Part shown: piece after piece, positions 11,957 to 24,760 of the stretch
Numbering within the stretch: the stretch's first letter is position 1
How the letters are laid out: each line of letters opens with the position of its first letter
Assembly: GCA_013400115.1 (NCBI GenBank)
Contig: VXBP01004020.1
Coordinates: 413,097-477,096, forward strand
Length of the DNA stretch: 64,000 bases
Direction of reading: 5' to 3'
Source: Rhinopomastus cyanomelas
Lineage: Eukaryota > Chordata > Aves > Bucerotiformes > Rhinopomastidae
Notes under the pieces: model-generated
What the model saw: only the letters and a program-made list of their open reading frames with translations
Database searches by the model: none
Told to the model about the DNA's origin: nothing
Program-made: the position numbers and the translations under genes

Positions 11957-13498
11957 CTTGCTGGTTGATTTTCATTGAAAAAACAGTTCTTCCTTCTTCA
12001 TTCTCTCTTCCCCCTCAGCTGTAGTTCAGCAGCAGCCCTTTCCTGACCCTGGCGTGAAAAAACTCAGCTTTTCTTTCTAGGTAAGTTCCCGTCAAAGAAG
12101 AAGAGACACCTCTTTACATTCTTTGGAGATGTTACCATTGACCAACGTTCACAGAAGTGCCGTGTGTATTTCCCAACAATGAAGCAGTATTTCATATTAC
12201 AGCTTGTGGGTTTTTTCCCCCAGGTATGCCTGTTTTGTTCCTGCCAGATAGGACACTGATGGAGACGGACGGCATTTGACAAACATTATTTGTCATTCTC
12301 AGAAATCTGATAAAGCAAAGTGTGCTCAAATGGTTTGCTTGAGCCCAACAAATACTGAATTTGGAGAAGAATATCCTTGTCTGCATGTGTGTTTTGTAGC
12401 ATCAGTAATATGTACCCTGGGAGCATTTAATCTATAATATCAACAGTATTTATGGTGTCTGGAGTTTTACATGGCTAAAGTAATTACTGTGATAAATGCC
12501 AGCAATATTTTAAAATTAACATTGAATCTTCCTTAGATTTAGGGGCAAAAGATGCTTAATTGACAAAGATGGGTTTCCAGTAAATTCCTTTGCTGTTTAC
12601 AGCCTGATTCTGCATACCTAATGTGGAGATGGATCTGTATTTTTATCCTGAAGTAATCTGTATTTCTTGACTTCTGAAGTGGCCAGAAGACTCTTTCTCC
12701 TGTTCACCTGCTGAGTGTTTGCAATTTAATCTTGCCCTCCTGCTTTAGGAGTTCACAAGTCTTCTGTGCCTCAGTACATAACCCACAGCTTAGTTGCCAG
12801 TTGACAGAGACGTGCAACTCTATTCCTCCTCTACTGTAGCAAAGTCATGCAACCAATATCAGCAGAGATGCACAGGAAGAGTTCCCAATTTCCATCATAC
12901 CACTTCCAAAGCACAAGAGTATAAATAATTTTGGTCAAGAGTTCTCACCACATGGAAGTCACCAAAGGTTATGATGAGTCATGGGCTGACATCTGAGGTA
13001 ACTTGGAACCTATCACCACCATCAGTAACATAGTGTATCTAATCTATGATCTCCAAAAGAGTAGGTTCAGCCTCTGCCATTGATTGGTCCGGTGTTGCAA
13101 TGGCTCATTTGCAGCTCAGGGTAGTTTAGTCTGAGAAGGGATCACAGTCTAATTTTCACGTTGCACCCTAACAGCTATCTGCAATGATAATACGTTTTCT
13201 GAACTGGAAAAGGAATATCCCAAATGCTTTGCTATCAAGAGGTAATCTGAGAAGTAAGACATTCTCCAAGATCTTTGAATTGTATAGCTGAGGCAGTCTG
13301 ATTGGCACCACAGATGAGAGGGGGCAGTCCCCATGCCTCCTGCCTCCCTGCTTTCTTTATTTCTGCTTCTCTGTTTGTGACTGGGGTGGTTTTCCTGATC
13401 CTTACTGAAAAGATTGTACTCTGATTATGGACACACCTGACTGGGAAAATAATTTAGTAATCACTTTATAATAATCTGCTAATAACTAAATTGATAAT
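11957..13498. other. Intergenic, nothing identified
   Basis: Unique-looking sequence between CR1 clusters. Its ORFs are short and show no similarity that I recognise. Confidence 0.55.
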
Positions 13499-13752
13499 AA
13501 TGTGGGTGCTGTGGAGACAGAGGATACAGAGAAAGCAGAGATACTGAACAGAGATACTCTGTCTATACTTCTGGGGGCTGTCCTGATATCAAGCTCCAGA
13601 CTGCTGAGACTCCAGAGGAAATTGAGGCAAGAGAGGAGCCTGCCTTGGTTAATAAGGACTGGGTTAGGGACAAGTTGGGCAAACTGGTTGTACACAAATC
13701 CACGGGCCCAGATGGGACGCACCCGCATGTGCTAAGGGAGATGGCAGAAATC
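13499..13752 (+). mobile_element. CR1 ORF2 linker fragment
   Basis: It encodes GAVETEDTEKAEILN and, after frame changes, a HKSTGPDGTHPHVLRE-like block, close to the same segment of the 8-12 kb CR1 (9877-10120). It stops abruptly at GCAGAAATC, where sequence from a much more C-terminal part of a different CR1 type begins. Confidence 0.75.
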
Positions 13753-14336
13753 CTGGGCTGCATCAGGAGAAGTGTGGCCAGCAGGTCGAGGGAGGTGATT
13801 CTCCCCCCTACTCCACTCTGGTGAGACCCCACCTGGAGTACTGCGTCCAGTTCTGGAGCCCTTATTACATGAGGGATGTGGAGATGCTGAAGCGAGTGCA
13901 GAGGAGGGCCACGAGGATGATCAGAGGGCTGGAGCACCTCTCCCATGAGGACAGACTGAGAGAGTTGGGGCTGTTCAGTCTGGAGAAGAGGAGGCTCCCA
14001 GGTGACCTTATTGTGGCCTTCCAGTATCTGAAGGGGGCCTACAAAAAAGGCTGGGGAGGGGCTTTTTAGGATGTCAGGTAGTGACAGGACTAGGGGGAAT
14101 GGAGCAAACTGGAGATGATAGAATTAGAGTGGACGTGAGGAGGAAGTTTTTCACCATGAGAGTGGTGAGATCCTGGAATGGGTTGCCTAGGAAGGTGGTG
14201 CAGGCCCTGTCCTTGAAGGTGTTTAAGTCTGGGCTGGATGAGGCTCTGGCCAGCCTGAGCTAGGGTGAGGTATCCCTGCCCATGGCAGGGGAGTTGGAAC
14301 GGGATGATCCTGTGTTCCCTTCTAACCCTGACTGAC
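13753..14336 (+). mobile_element. CR1 3' fragment of a second subfamily
   Basis: It encodes RPHLEYCVQFWSPYY, TRMIRGLEHLSHEDRLRELG, FQYLKGAYKKGWGGAF and VRSWNGLPRKVVQALS, the C-terminal region of CR1 ORF2. The tail (CCCATGGCAGGGGAGTTGGA) differs from that of its neighbours, so it belongs to a different subfamily. Almost the whole RT domain is missing between this piece and the preceding one. Confidence 0.8.
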
Positions 14337-14339
14337 AGT

Positions 14340-14440
14340 ATGACTTGGTCTGGGTGATCCTGCTGTGGCAGGGGGATTGGACTAGATGATCTTTTGAGGT
14401 CCCTTCCAATCCCTAATGATTCTATGATTCTGTGATTCTA
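14340..14440 (+). mobile_element. CR1 3' tail fragment
   Basis: This is a tail of the same type as at 11850-11950: GGCAGGGGGATTGGACTAGA, then TGATTCTATGATTCTGTGAT. It runs directly into the next CR1 copy without intervening sequence. Confidence 0.8.
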
Positions 14441-14898
14441 GGGAGTCCAACGTAGAGCAACAAGGATGATGAAGGAAGTGGAGCACCTTCCTTATGAGGA
14501 GAGACTGAGGGAGCTGGGTCTTTTTAGCTTGGAGAAGAGGAGGCTGAGGGGTGACCTTGTTAATGTCTATAAATATGTGAAGGGTGGGTGTCAGGAGGAT
14601 GGAGCCAGGCTCTTTTCAGCGTCATATGGTGATAGGATGAGGAGCAGTGGCTGTAAGCTGGAACATAGGAGGTTCCACATAAATATCAGAAGGAACTTCT
14701 TCACAGTGAGGGTGACGGAGCATCGGAACAGGCTGCCCATAGGAGTAGTGGGGTCTCCTTCACTGGAGATGTTTAAAACCCACCTGGATGTGTTCCTGTG
14801 TGACTTGGTGTAGGTGAGCCTGCTGTGACAGAGGGATTGGACTGGATGATCTTTCGAGGTCACTTCCAATCCCTAATGTTTTTATGATTCTATGACTA
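14441..14898 (+). mobile_element. CR1 LINE 3' fragment
   Basis: A 5'-truncated copy encoding MMKEVEHLPYEERLRELGLF, HRRFHINIRRNFFTVRV and GVVGSPSLEMFKTHLDVFL up to the TAG, then a CR1 tail ending near 14898. The 115-codon frame from 14466 to 14813 is intact. Confidence 0.88.
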
Positions 14899-17800
14899 GT
14901 TTTACAATAATTTAAAACACTGCATTTCTGTGAACATTAGTGAGGGGTAGTGTCTCCAAGAAATAAGGATATTTCTGTTTGGATTTGGCCCCAGTCTCTT
15001 GCAGATAGCCAGTCCTATCACCTACCTGATGGTGCTGATGGAAGTCTCCTGGATTTGTGCTTTCTGTAGGTTTGTCTGTTTGCAGGAAGAGGCTGTATGG
15101 AGCCTGCCTGCATCAGGAGGTGGCTGCACCATTGATAGCAGCCATAAGTATACTGATGCTTATTGTGTAAAATATGCTTTTATCACTCCATTGCTCTTTA
15201 TTAATAGGAGGAAAGATAATAAAAAATAACTCAACCCCTAGACACAGAACGGAGATAAAGGTGTTTTATAGCACCTGAAAGCATGCAGAAAAATTGTTGC
15301 CTATTTGGATCTTATTCAGTGCTAAGTAAACTGTATTTTGAGCTGCCAGTAAAACTGAAGAAGAGGAAGATGTCCAAACAAGCACTGAACGTATCTCTCA
15401 TGAAAATCAAGGTGAAATAAAGCACTTCATAGCATTAACAAGGTGCAAAAAGAAGCCCATACTGTCACTGGGGATGACTCAGGCAACGGTTGAAAACATA
15501 ACGTGTTTGTAAGCACCCAGCAGCTTCCTACCCCAAGGAAGCTGCTCAAAGTTTATTTATTGAGCATACTGACTGGCATAGCTTGGACAGAGTTCCCAAA
15601 ATTCAGTTTGTGTGGCTTGAAGGCTGAGATCTGTAATGTCTTCACTCTTGCTCATGCTTAACCTACAGTGACATTTCATTGCTTGTTAACGTCCATCTGC
15701 CAAATGTGGCTGCAAGCCTTGGTAACCTTCTGCAGTGCAGTGCTTTGACAAGCTGTGTGGCCAGGCTGCCTTCACTGTGGAAAACTGCATCTGATTTGCT
15801 TTCATAGGGAAGCATTGGCTTAGTGTTAATATTTCCTGTCTTGTGGCCACCATGTTCTAATTATATGTATTATATGTATCGTACATCATTGTTGCTTGTA
15901 ATCGTTATCTGGGAACTATTCACTAAGAAACCTCAGGAAGCCCCCACACTGCAAAGTTTGTCACCGTAGTCTTTTCCTTTTATTTTTTCAGAAACTATAC
16001 TGGCCTTTCCCATATGATGAACTGGCTTCAGACACAGAAATACAACTGTATTTTTAAAGTATTTAAACCTTTTTTTACTATATATTGCATTTCACACAAG
16101 AGAAATAGAGGATTTTTTTGTTTCCAGAGTGAAGTATATCTGTGTATATTTTGCTCTGTTTCTGTTTGCTGTAACTAAGAGTCTTCTGTGATCATCTTCT
16201 GCAGCCAGTCTGCTGCTGATTGTTTAAGAACTTGTGGTCATTATGGAAGATAAATGACAGTCCTTGGAGCCCATGGCTGAAGTACACATTAGTCACTAGT
16301 AAATGATGTATAAAAAATATTCAGCTTGCAAAAAGATAATGGTGGTTCCTATTTGAAAATGCAGAAAAATGCACATATCTGGAGCACAAAAGCATCTCAT
16401 CAATATCTCTGTGGGTAGAAAACTAACCTGTCAAGAAGAAAATGTTGGAGAGATGGAGATATTTATGCACTCACAGCACTGATCATAATGATGTAAAGGA
16501 CTATTAAAGCAAACTTAAGATATTAGATACTGCAGGTATTCTACTTAATTGTTTTCCCCACGCAACCTAGAAGTACTCTACGAAAATTCAATGAGCAACT
16601 GTTCATTTCATATCTTTGACCTCCAGTGATCCTGCCTCTCTCCATTTCACCATTATCCATAAATTTAACAGTAATCTGTTGTTTGACCTCTTACTAACAG
16701 CCAAGTCCTTCACCCTCTCCACTGCTGGAGTTGAGCACTGGGAGGGAAACCCAGAGAGCATAAGTCCGTCTCAGTGCTTCTGGCATTGCCAGGGTTGTAG
16801 TAGCAAAGCAGAGATGTGGTTACCTCATGGCTACTTTCTTCTCTGGCTGTCTTCTCCCAGGTAACAAACACATCACTGCTGCATTACACACAAAATCTCG
16901 TTGCCCTTGCAGAAGAAGGCAATTCTCCTCTTTTCTTCGTGTGGAAATTGGGTGCAGTTGTGCCACTTCAAGGGTCTGGACTCCAGGCTCTGTTTAGCAC
17001 CAGACCTTGCTGAGTGAGCCACATTTGCAGGATTAGGCTGGTGGTGTGGGATGGTTGAAGACCTGTGGTGAAGAAGGTTGCTGTCTGCCAAGAGAGGGAC
17101 ATAAATTTCTAGCCAGATCTTTGTGGTCCTCTTTTCCTTGCCTTTTATTCCTGGCTCCCTTAGCCTATCTAATGAAGGACTTTTTCTATATGGAATGCAA
17201 ATAGGGCTGAGCTGACTTTCTTCTGCTGCTGGCAGAGACAGTCCTACTCCTCTTACCTCCAGGCTTGCTGCTGTGTCAGATCCTGCCCTCTCGTACTAGA
17301 TCTAGTGCTTCTCTGACTCTTGTCTGAGTGTATTTGATTCAGTCATCTTGAAGAAAACAAATTCAAAGATTATGTATGTATTACAATCATCGGGGTTCTT
17401 AAGCATCTTAATTTGCCTCTAGTTGTGTAAGATCAGCCAGAGGTTCTCTCAGGACCAGGGCAAGTAAAGAGAAACAATAGGAGCATGAAAAGGAGAAAGG
17501 TGAACATAAAGTCATGGGGTGGAGAGAGCAGGATTGCCTCTTCCCAAGCAAGCAAACCATTAAAGCTGCTCAGCTGTGCTTTTGAACAGCTATATAAGTG
17601 CACAGGTACAACACAGGGAAGCTTAGCAGGAAGCTGGGAGAGCCAGCAGGAGGGCAGACAGCAGTTTGCTGTTGCTCTAATGGGCAGTACAGACCTGGTG
17701 GGTTGGAACTTAGAGCTAGAGGGCAAAATTGATGAATTAGGCTAATTCAAATTTTCTTTCTCATTAGTAAATACAAATTCTGCTGGAAAGGGGGAATGCT

Positions 17801-20800
17801 GGAGATGAGCACATGTTAAATGCTACAGATACCAGATAAAGCTCCTGGTGCTTATTCCCTATCAATATGTAGATGTGATACAGACTTCTTCACAGGAGGC
17901 CTTCCTGCTTGCTCAAGGCTCCCTTCCACTTTGTGAAACTATGGAAGGATCTCGTAGTTAAATATTCACCTTTACTTCCTTCCTGGCATTATTTGCTTTG
18001 TAGGGGATGGTATGACACCACAACCTGAAAGTTTGTGTATTTCTCCTTTGGCAGGAAAAGCCTGTAACATGCTAAAGAAAAAAAATGTTCTGTAGATATG
18101 GACATCTGTAAATGACAGATGTCTGTCAGTCAGATGCTGCTCAGCTGCTCAAAACAAGACCTGGGGTCTTCAGCTGTTCTCAGTTATGCTTCAATAGTCT
18201 GTTGAAGCTGTCCTGTTGTAGCAGAGAAAATATCAGCTCTGGGTGCTTTTCCTCTTTTGTAAAGGCTGTTGGAATTTTGATGTCTATGTTCAGTCCTTCT
18301 CTGACTTGTAGATCCCACAAAAATAGGGAGATACTTTGCAGAAAGGAAAGCCTGGAGAATTTGCCTACCTTTTGACAAACCCTGCCTGTGTGGTCTGTAC
18401 TTAGGAGAGACTGAAGGTTACTTTAACTCCCTCAGCACAACCAAAAGCTGTTTGACACTCATACACAGAAAGCAAATTGAACCTGCCCACCTTCTGACCC
18501 ATTCGGCTCTTCTGTAATGAAAAGCAGTCAAATTCAGCATGTAGCAGCTTTATTATCAGAAAAGAGAGAGAAATCTCTTTAGCAACACTTTATTTACTTC
18601 AGAAATAACCTTGGGTTGTCAGCTGGAGAGGAATATGTTTCCTTTCTGCTTCCAGTTCGCATTTCCCTTTCTTCCAAGGTTCAAATTCAAGACAGTTTCT
18701 GCTGCTGCAGAACAATAGTGTGTGCTGAGTCCCTAGTTAAGACACTTACAGATGCACATGCAGAGCCAAACACTGCATTGTAGCATATATTCTAGATATG
18801 ATGAACAGTTTGGCTAAAATGCTTTTTATTTTAAGTGAAGACTCTCAGCACCATAAAAAGTACAAGATAAACTCACCCAGAGGCAGCCTGCTGAGCATTT
18901 TTCATATGGAGTCAGCTGCAAGAACAGTGAAAGCAAATTTACTGCTTTTCCAGGGGCACAAGAAGGGATGTTAGGAAATCGGACCCCTACCAGCAAAGGT
19001 AGTAACCTCACAGATGCTTATTAGAGCAGGTTCTACTCTGAAACTCTGTGTAACCAAAGTTTCTGAAGTTTTCATTTGAGGGAGATTCTGGAAAAGCAAA
19101 GTTCTTGTTCACATCACATCCCTTTCTCTGTTTCCTGGACAGAGAATTCCCCACACTGCTGGAGAATCTGGGATGAAAACCAGCCCCAAAACTGTCACAC
19201 TTTGCATGAAAACTAATGGTATTCATGCCCCTCATCCTATGGAGCCCTTGAATCCAATGGAACAGGGGTGATAGTTACAAAAAAAGAAAAAAAAACGTAT
19301 AGGGGAACAACTAAATAGACTGGAACCCTTTAGCATGGAAAACTAACGACTGGCTGATGTCACCCTACCTGCATTATCATCTATAAACCAAGCAAAAACC
19401 CCAGATGTGTCAACTGGGAGGTATTTTTAATCGAAGATGTCATTCCACAAACAGGCGATGGCGGAGATTAAAATCTCATTCAACATAAAGCTCAGCTGAC
19501 ACAAATAATCACTGAGATTGCTATAAATGTTCTGTATGTGGGAGTGAATCAGAGTCCTCTACTGCTGTGAGCAGTCCGGCACTATGCTGAGAGAAAGAGA
19601 AGGCCAGTTACTTTTGAAAGTTTCTGTCTCTAGAAAAGGTGATTTTATGAGGCAAATTTTCTATGGCACATCTCTGTTAGTTGACCTGTAGTCACTGAGA
19701 GTCCTTTTAGCTTGTGTATTTTTCCCTCCTTCTGCTTTTTTTCCCCTCTAAGGAAAAGAAAATGCAACCTCAGTTGCTGGCTGAGAAGACAGAACTCAGG
19801 ATGCTGGGAGACAGTGGGATTGGTTTCATGACCAAGGAAGCACTCTGGGAAAAGATTCGCTACTGAGCATTCTGTCTCTTGCCAATCCCAGCAAACTTCT
19901 CCTGCAGGTGCTTGGAAGAACAAACTCTCTCTAAAGAGACAATATGGAGCTCTGCCTAACGTACACTAAATACCTTGGGGAAAAAAACCAAGTTAGGCAA
20001 ATGGTTTGAGCTACCTCAATTGTTGTCTGGAAATGAAAGTTTTACAAACAAACAGTGGCTTTTGAAAAACAGTATCTTGTAAAGTGTTTGAAGTTGAGGC
20101 TAATTAAAGCTACATCTTCCTTGGGAAACATCGCTTTTATGTTTGCTCTAGGAATAAAAACCAAGGCTAACTTTAGCTTTTGCTGGGTGTTTGCTAACAG
20201 TGATGAATAAGCTACATATTTGTTTTAAAACATCTCCAGGATTACAGTTTAGAAATAGAAGTGGAAATGGGAATGGAAAAAAAGAAGCAGACTTTACCGG
20301 AATAAATACAACCTTGCAGTCTAATTTGTCATTTGAATAAATTACATTATTTACACAGTCTTGGTATTTTGCGTGCTGAGTTTTGACAGGACTGGTCTCC
20401 AAAATTAGCTCTTGCACTGGAGAAGCTGTCACTAGATTCAAGACCCTGAGTGAAGCAGCACTACTCACAGCATTTTCTTGTTACTAACTTCTGTTGCAAA
20501 GCCAAACAAAGAAATACAACTGCAGCCTGGAAGGCAGGCGACACAAAGAGCCTCCGCAGGGCTCATGTCCACTCACGGTAACCTCAGCAAACACACAGGA
20601 GGGTTTTACCGCTCCAGGTAATCCTTCTCCCAGTGGTCAGGAATTAACGCAGCAGCAATGACATGCAGGGGGTTTTCTTTTCATTCATTCAGACATCTTC
20701 TCATTCTCAGCTTTCGTGAACCCTGTTCCTCCCTGCTTTATTATCCCCCAGCACCAAGCACGGCACATATCCCCACTGCTGCCTGGTCATCTAATACCTC

Positions 20801-20916
20801 TCTTACGGTGCCTGGGTCACTGGGGGACTGCTTCTTTCTTACTGGTTCTTGAACTTGATTTCATTTTAAAAAACTTACTCATAACTCAAAAGTTTGAATC
20901 CTTTTAACCAAACAAG
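14899..20916. other. Intergenic, nothing identified
   Basis: Six kilobases with no recognisable coding, RNA or mobile feature. Short A- or T-rich runs only. Confidence 0.55.
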
Positions 20917-20997
20917 GTGATCCTGCTCTGGCAGGGGGATTGGACTAGATGATCTTTGGAGGTCCCTTCCAACCCCTAATGTTCCGTGTTTCTGTGA
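20917..20997 (+). mobile_element. Short CR1 3' tail
   Basis: GGTGATCCTGCTCTGGCAGG is followed by GATTGGACTAGATGATCTTT and CCTTCCAACCCCTAATG. Only the untranslated tail is present. Confidence 0.8.
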
Positions 20998-23389
20998 AAC
21001 AAGAAAGAACATGACGCTGTTTCAATCTGAAGTTGCTCTTATGGGGCATGGGAGCGGGTGGGCAAGCAATTCTGGCTCAGGTAGGCCTCAGACAGCAAAA
21101 AGAGAGTTAATTAGAGAATCTGAACTGCCAAGCACCATCAAAGATCCTCTGGGGTGGATCTGGTCTCATTTCTAAGACCTTTTCTGTCTCCATACTGGAG
21201 GTTTGGTGATGGTGCTGAAAGCTGGCACATGCTGGGACACTGAAAGGCAGCTCTGTGAGGAGAGCTGGCAGCATCGCCCTGCTCTGGGGTGACGTTGAAG
21301 ACTTGCCATGAGATAACAAAATACTCCTGTGTTTGGGAAACATGTATTTACCTCATACTTGGACATTGTGGATCAGAGCTTGTTCTCAGTGACTGTGGTG
21401 CAAATCCCAAATAGTTGCTTTGCTATCAGGGTGTTTCAGAGAGACTCTGCTTTCACACCAGTATGAGAAGTATTAGGATATCTGACGCCTTCTACTGAAA
21501 CTATTTGGAAGCTGTTTGTTCAGGAGGAGACTGGCATTAGCAGATTCTGGGGACTGCTCTTTACACGTGTATTTTAAACTGCAGCTGTACTCAGAAAATC
21601 AGCTTTAAAAATAGCAATATGCTTTTGTATTCCTCTGGTTGCCATATGAGATGCCGTGGGTTCCCAAGGATATGTCTGGGTTTTTTCCTCCCTAACTGCC
21701 AACTGCCAGAAATTCAATCTCAAGTCTGAGACCAAACAATATCCTTGTCTTCTCACATATCATCACCAGTAATGAAAACCTGAAGATCAGTGTGCCCTTG
21801 GTGACACCTCTGCAACTACTTAATCTGCAGGTGATCAGTCCTGAGTAGGAGTCCTGCTGGCACTTCTGTCCTGAGTGCCTGAGCAAGGGATGAACTCAGA
21901 TTGCTCTTTGTGTTGTGTCTTCCTCTGCAGCAAAAGAAAAATGGGATTAAGACTGTTGCTTTCGAAGTGGAAGGAGTGAGGATGTGATTACATGTAGTGT
22001 TGCCTCACGGTTACTAGATGCAATATTACATCGATGTTAGTAATCTGCTGAGAAGGTGCTGGTTTTACCTTTGTGGACAAGATGTGAACTTCAATGCACC
22101 TGGGGTGACTAATGTCAAAGTCTGATGTTGACTCTTTTAGGTATGGGGAGTAGACAAAACCGTCTCTGAAGCATCTAAGACATGGCTTTGAACCTGAGGA
22201 TTTCAAATGCACTGACTTGCCCCAGGCTGAAACTCATTCTCTGCTTCTAACACCACTTTCCTGGCCTAAAGAGGACATACCCTCATCCTGACCATGCAGA
22301 GTGTTTCACACAAGCAACACTCAAATTTGAAGCATTTACTGAAACGGGTGCTGTGGGCAGACAGGGCTGTGCTTGCTGCATAAGGGACTGAAGACTGGGC
22401 TCGTGGTGCCATGCAGCTCCAGCTCATGCTCAGCTCAAAGGGGTGTGCGTTACGTGCTGGCTGTGGGTCCCAGCCCTCATCTTGCTGATGCCATAGCAAT
22501 GACCAGCTTTGGATGTAAATTTAATCTTGTGGGAAGCTAATGGAATGAGGGGTTTGACACACCTTTTCCCTCTCTGTAGATGGGAGCCATATGGCTCCTG
22601 ACTCTCACAACGTTCCTCAATTGGGAGATGAATGAGCACTAACATATGTTCTCTGGAGTAATTAAAAACATTATCATAAGCATAGTCTGACTCACTGAAG
22701 GTAGAATGTGTCACCACATCCAGTGGCAGGGCAATACCTTTGGAAAAAGTTAAAGAAAGGGGAATTGGAAAACTCTGGGGGTTGCTGAGACCATTCCAAG
22801 TGTGAGTTAAACTGTAGCACTTTAACTCATTTTTTAATATATTCATGCAAAATAGGTTTCATGAGAGACAAAGAAGTCTAGTTACACTTTTTACCATTTC
22901 TCACTATGAAGAAACTGTGTAGATTGGTTTTGCTTGGGGCAGCTACTGAAATTTAAAGTCGAGCCAGTGCTAAAGAGACAAACATCTATCTGTGGTCCCA
23001 AATGCATCAGGAAGCAGGGCACTGGGAAGAAGAAAGGAGACTTGTTTTGTGTAAATCATGTAGTCTTAAAGAGACTCAACAGAGATTAAAACATTATATC
23101 GTGCTTGAACTCAGACATTTTATGGTGTTGACAGAAGCTAGTGCGAGGCAACCCACTGAGCCACAGGAACTCAGTTATGTATTGTACTGGTTTGAGGGTT
23201 ACAGGCGGAACCCTCCAGAACAGATTGCTAGCATCCCCTCCCACCAATATAGGAAGGGGATATAAACAAGTTTGAAAATGTCAATAAACTGTAATTTTAT
23301 TCAAAACGAAGTAAATTTAAAAGAGGAAAGAAAATACCCACAGAAATGTAAGGGAAGAACTACGTATAGGAGGCAATTTAGTGTAATTC
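20998..23389. other. Intergenic, nothing firmly identified
   Basis: Mostly featureless. From about 23183 (TGTACTGGTTTGAGGGTTAC) into the CpG-rich segment the sequence has a repeat-like look, and its inverse ends in TACA, as an LTR might, but no target duplication was found. Confidence 0.4.
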
Positions 23390-23900
23390 TGGCCTCCAGT
23401 CACTAGGGGATTCTCGCCACGGCGCGGCAGCAACAGGCGCTCGCACCCGCCTGCTCTCACGGCCGCACCAGGCCGCGCCGGAAAAGGAAGGGCGGGAAAA
23501 ATGGCGCGGGCCGGTGGCGCGCCCTTCTCCTGCGTGCACCGAGCGCTTGGCTATCGGGACCCTGCCAGCGCCCCGCTCCTCCCGCGCTCGCCTGGCAACC
23601 GTGCACCCAGACCTCGGCAGCCCACCTCCCCCTTGCGAAAACCGAACCGCACCCAAAACCAGTATAAGGCAAAACAAAACGTCTCAAAATGCGAGACAGA
23701 TCCCCTCCTGATCCACCAGCAACCGCCAATAAAAGCGTGCAGGAGAAGACTGGTGGGCTGGGCAGCAGCTCAGGGGACCGGAGCCGCGGGTCTCCTCTCC
23801 TCCGCGGCTGGCTTTTTATTCCATGGTCACCAGGACCCTCCTACTGTGGGGTAGAGGGGAGTGGTTTGGGAGATACTCAAGTTCTTCTGCTGGGCCCTGA
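23390..23900. promoter_or_regulatory. Orphan CpG-rich segment, promoter-like
   Basis: CpG density rises abruptly at about 23410 in otherwise AT-rich DNA and fades by 23900. It contains, close together, CCGGAA (ETS type, 23479), GGCGGGAA (E2F type, 23491), AAAATGGCG (YY1 type, 23497) and CTGGCAACC (RFX half-site-like, about 23592). It could be the promoter of a noncoding RNA or an untranslated first exon, for example of INF2, which in human lies divergently upstream of TMEM179. It could also be a GC-rich repeat such as an LTR. Plus and minus ORFs here match nothing I recognise. Confidence 0.45.
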
Positions 23901-24094
23901 CGCATAGCGCAGCGCGTGTATCTATGTCCAAAGAAATTAAAATTGCCAATCTAGAGCTGAATTTGGAGAATGTTTGATAATTTTTCTACCAAGTGCCTGA
24001 GAATTGGATAGCTCTAGAGACAGAGAATCAATCTCTACGGCTGGAGGAAAAGGTTTTATGCATACCTTGCATGGGTTTAAAAGTCATGTAGATC

Positions 24095-24203
24095 TGGAGC
24101 TTAGGGACATGGTGTAGTGGTGGGCTTGGTACATTGAGGTTAATGGTGGGACTCAGTGATCTTAAAGGTGTCTTACAACCTAAGTGATTCTATGATTCTA
24201 TGA
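24095..24203 (+). mobile_element. CR1 3' tail fragment
   Basis: GGACATGGTGTAGTGGTGGG is followed by GGACTCAGTGATCTTAAAGG and GTGATTCTATGATTCTATGA, the tail of a CR1 subfamily different from those at 11-15 kb. Confidence 0.78.
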
Positions 24204-24539
24204 CATGCTTCTGCTTTGCCTGACCATTGGCACAGGAAGTTTAGTGTCACTGAAAACCCATTGCTGGAGGAGTGACCCCCCTGAGGTCTGGCTAAGAGAA
24301 TAAAAAGAAAATTTTATATAAATTATTTATTGCAAATACTTTGCTTAGTGAATGATGAATCAGAATAACAAAATAGATTTAGATTTTCTGCCCCTCTAGG
24401 TCATGATATATTACTGTCTGCAGGTCCTTTTCCATTTTTCACCCATTCACATCTCCATAAAATGTCTTGAAAAGAGAGTAATAGCCCAAGCCCTGATGTC
24501 CAGGCACTGTCAAATGGACGGAGAAAAAAGTGCTACAAA

Positions 24540-24760
24540 TAGAAGTGTAAACTCCCCACTGCTATGTAGTAGTAGGGCATAATTTGCATAAATATTGTTT
24601 GCAAAGAGCAATTAGCACTTCATTTACATTCAGTGAAGTAGCAATTTGCACATTTTCATGAAACAATTTCTTTAGCCATATGTGCAAATTTTGTGCACAG
24701 CAATTGACACGCTAATAAAAAGATGTTAATTGACCCTTTTTTTTTTTCCATTATATCACA
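24540..24760. promoter_or_regulatory. AT-rich enhancer-like block
   Basis: Dense homeodomain and POU-type words occur: ATTTGCAT (24582-24589) followed by AAAT, CAATTAGCAC, repeated TTTGCA and TGCAAA, GCTAATAAAA and GTTAATTGAC. The sequence is non-repetitive and has no ORF. Conservation is not testable here. Confidence 0.3.

Noticed and set aside
22430..22846. 138-codon minus-strand ORF
   Set aside because: No family resemblance, splice context or promoter; within chance expectation for 64 kb.
23501..23854. 117-codon plus-strand ORF starting in a YY1-like ATGGCG context
   Set aside because: No recognisable domain; composition follows the CpG-rich DNA, and the ATG is probably part of a binding site.
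23183..23900. Possible endogenous retroviral LTR starting TGTACTGG
   Set aside because: No matching terminal CA with a target-site duplication and no adjacent retroviral genes; kept only as an alternative for the CpG-rich segment.
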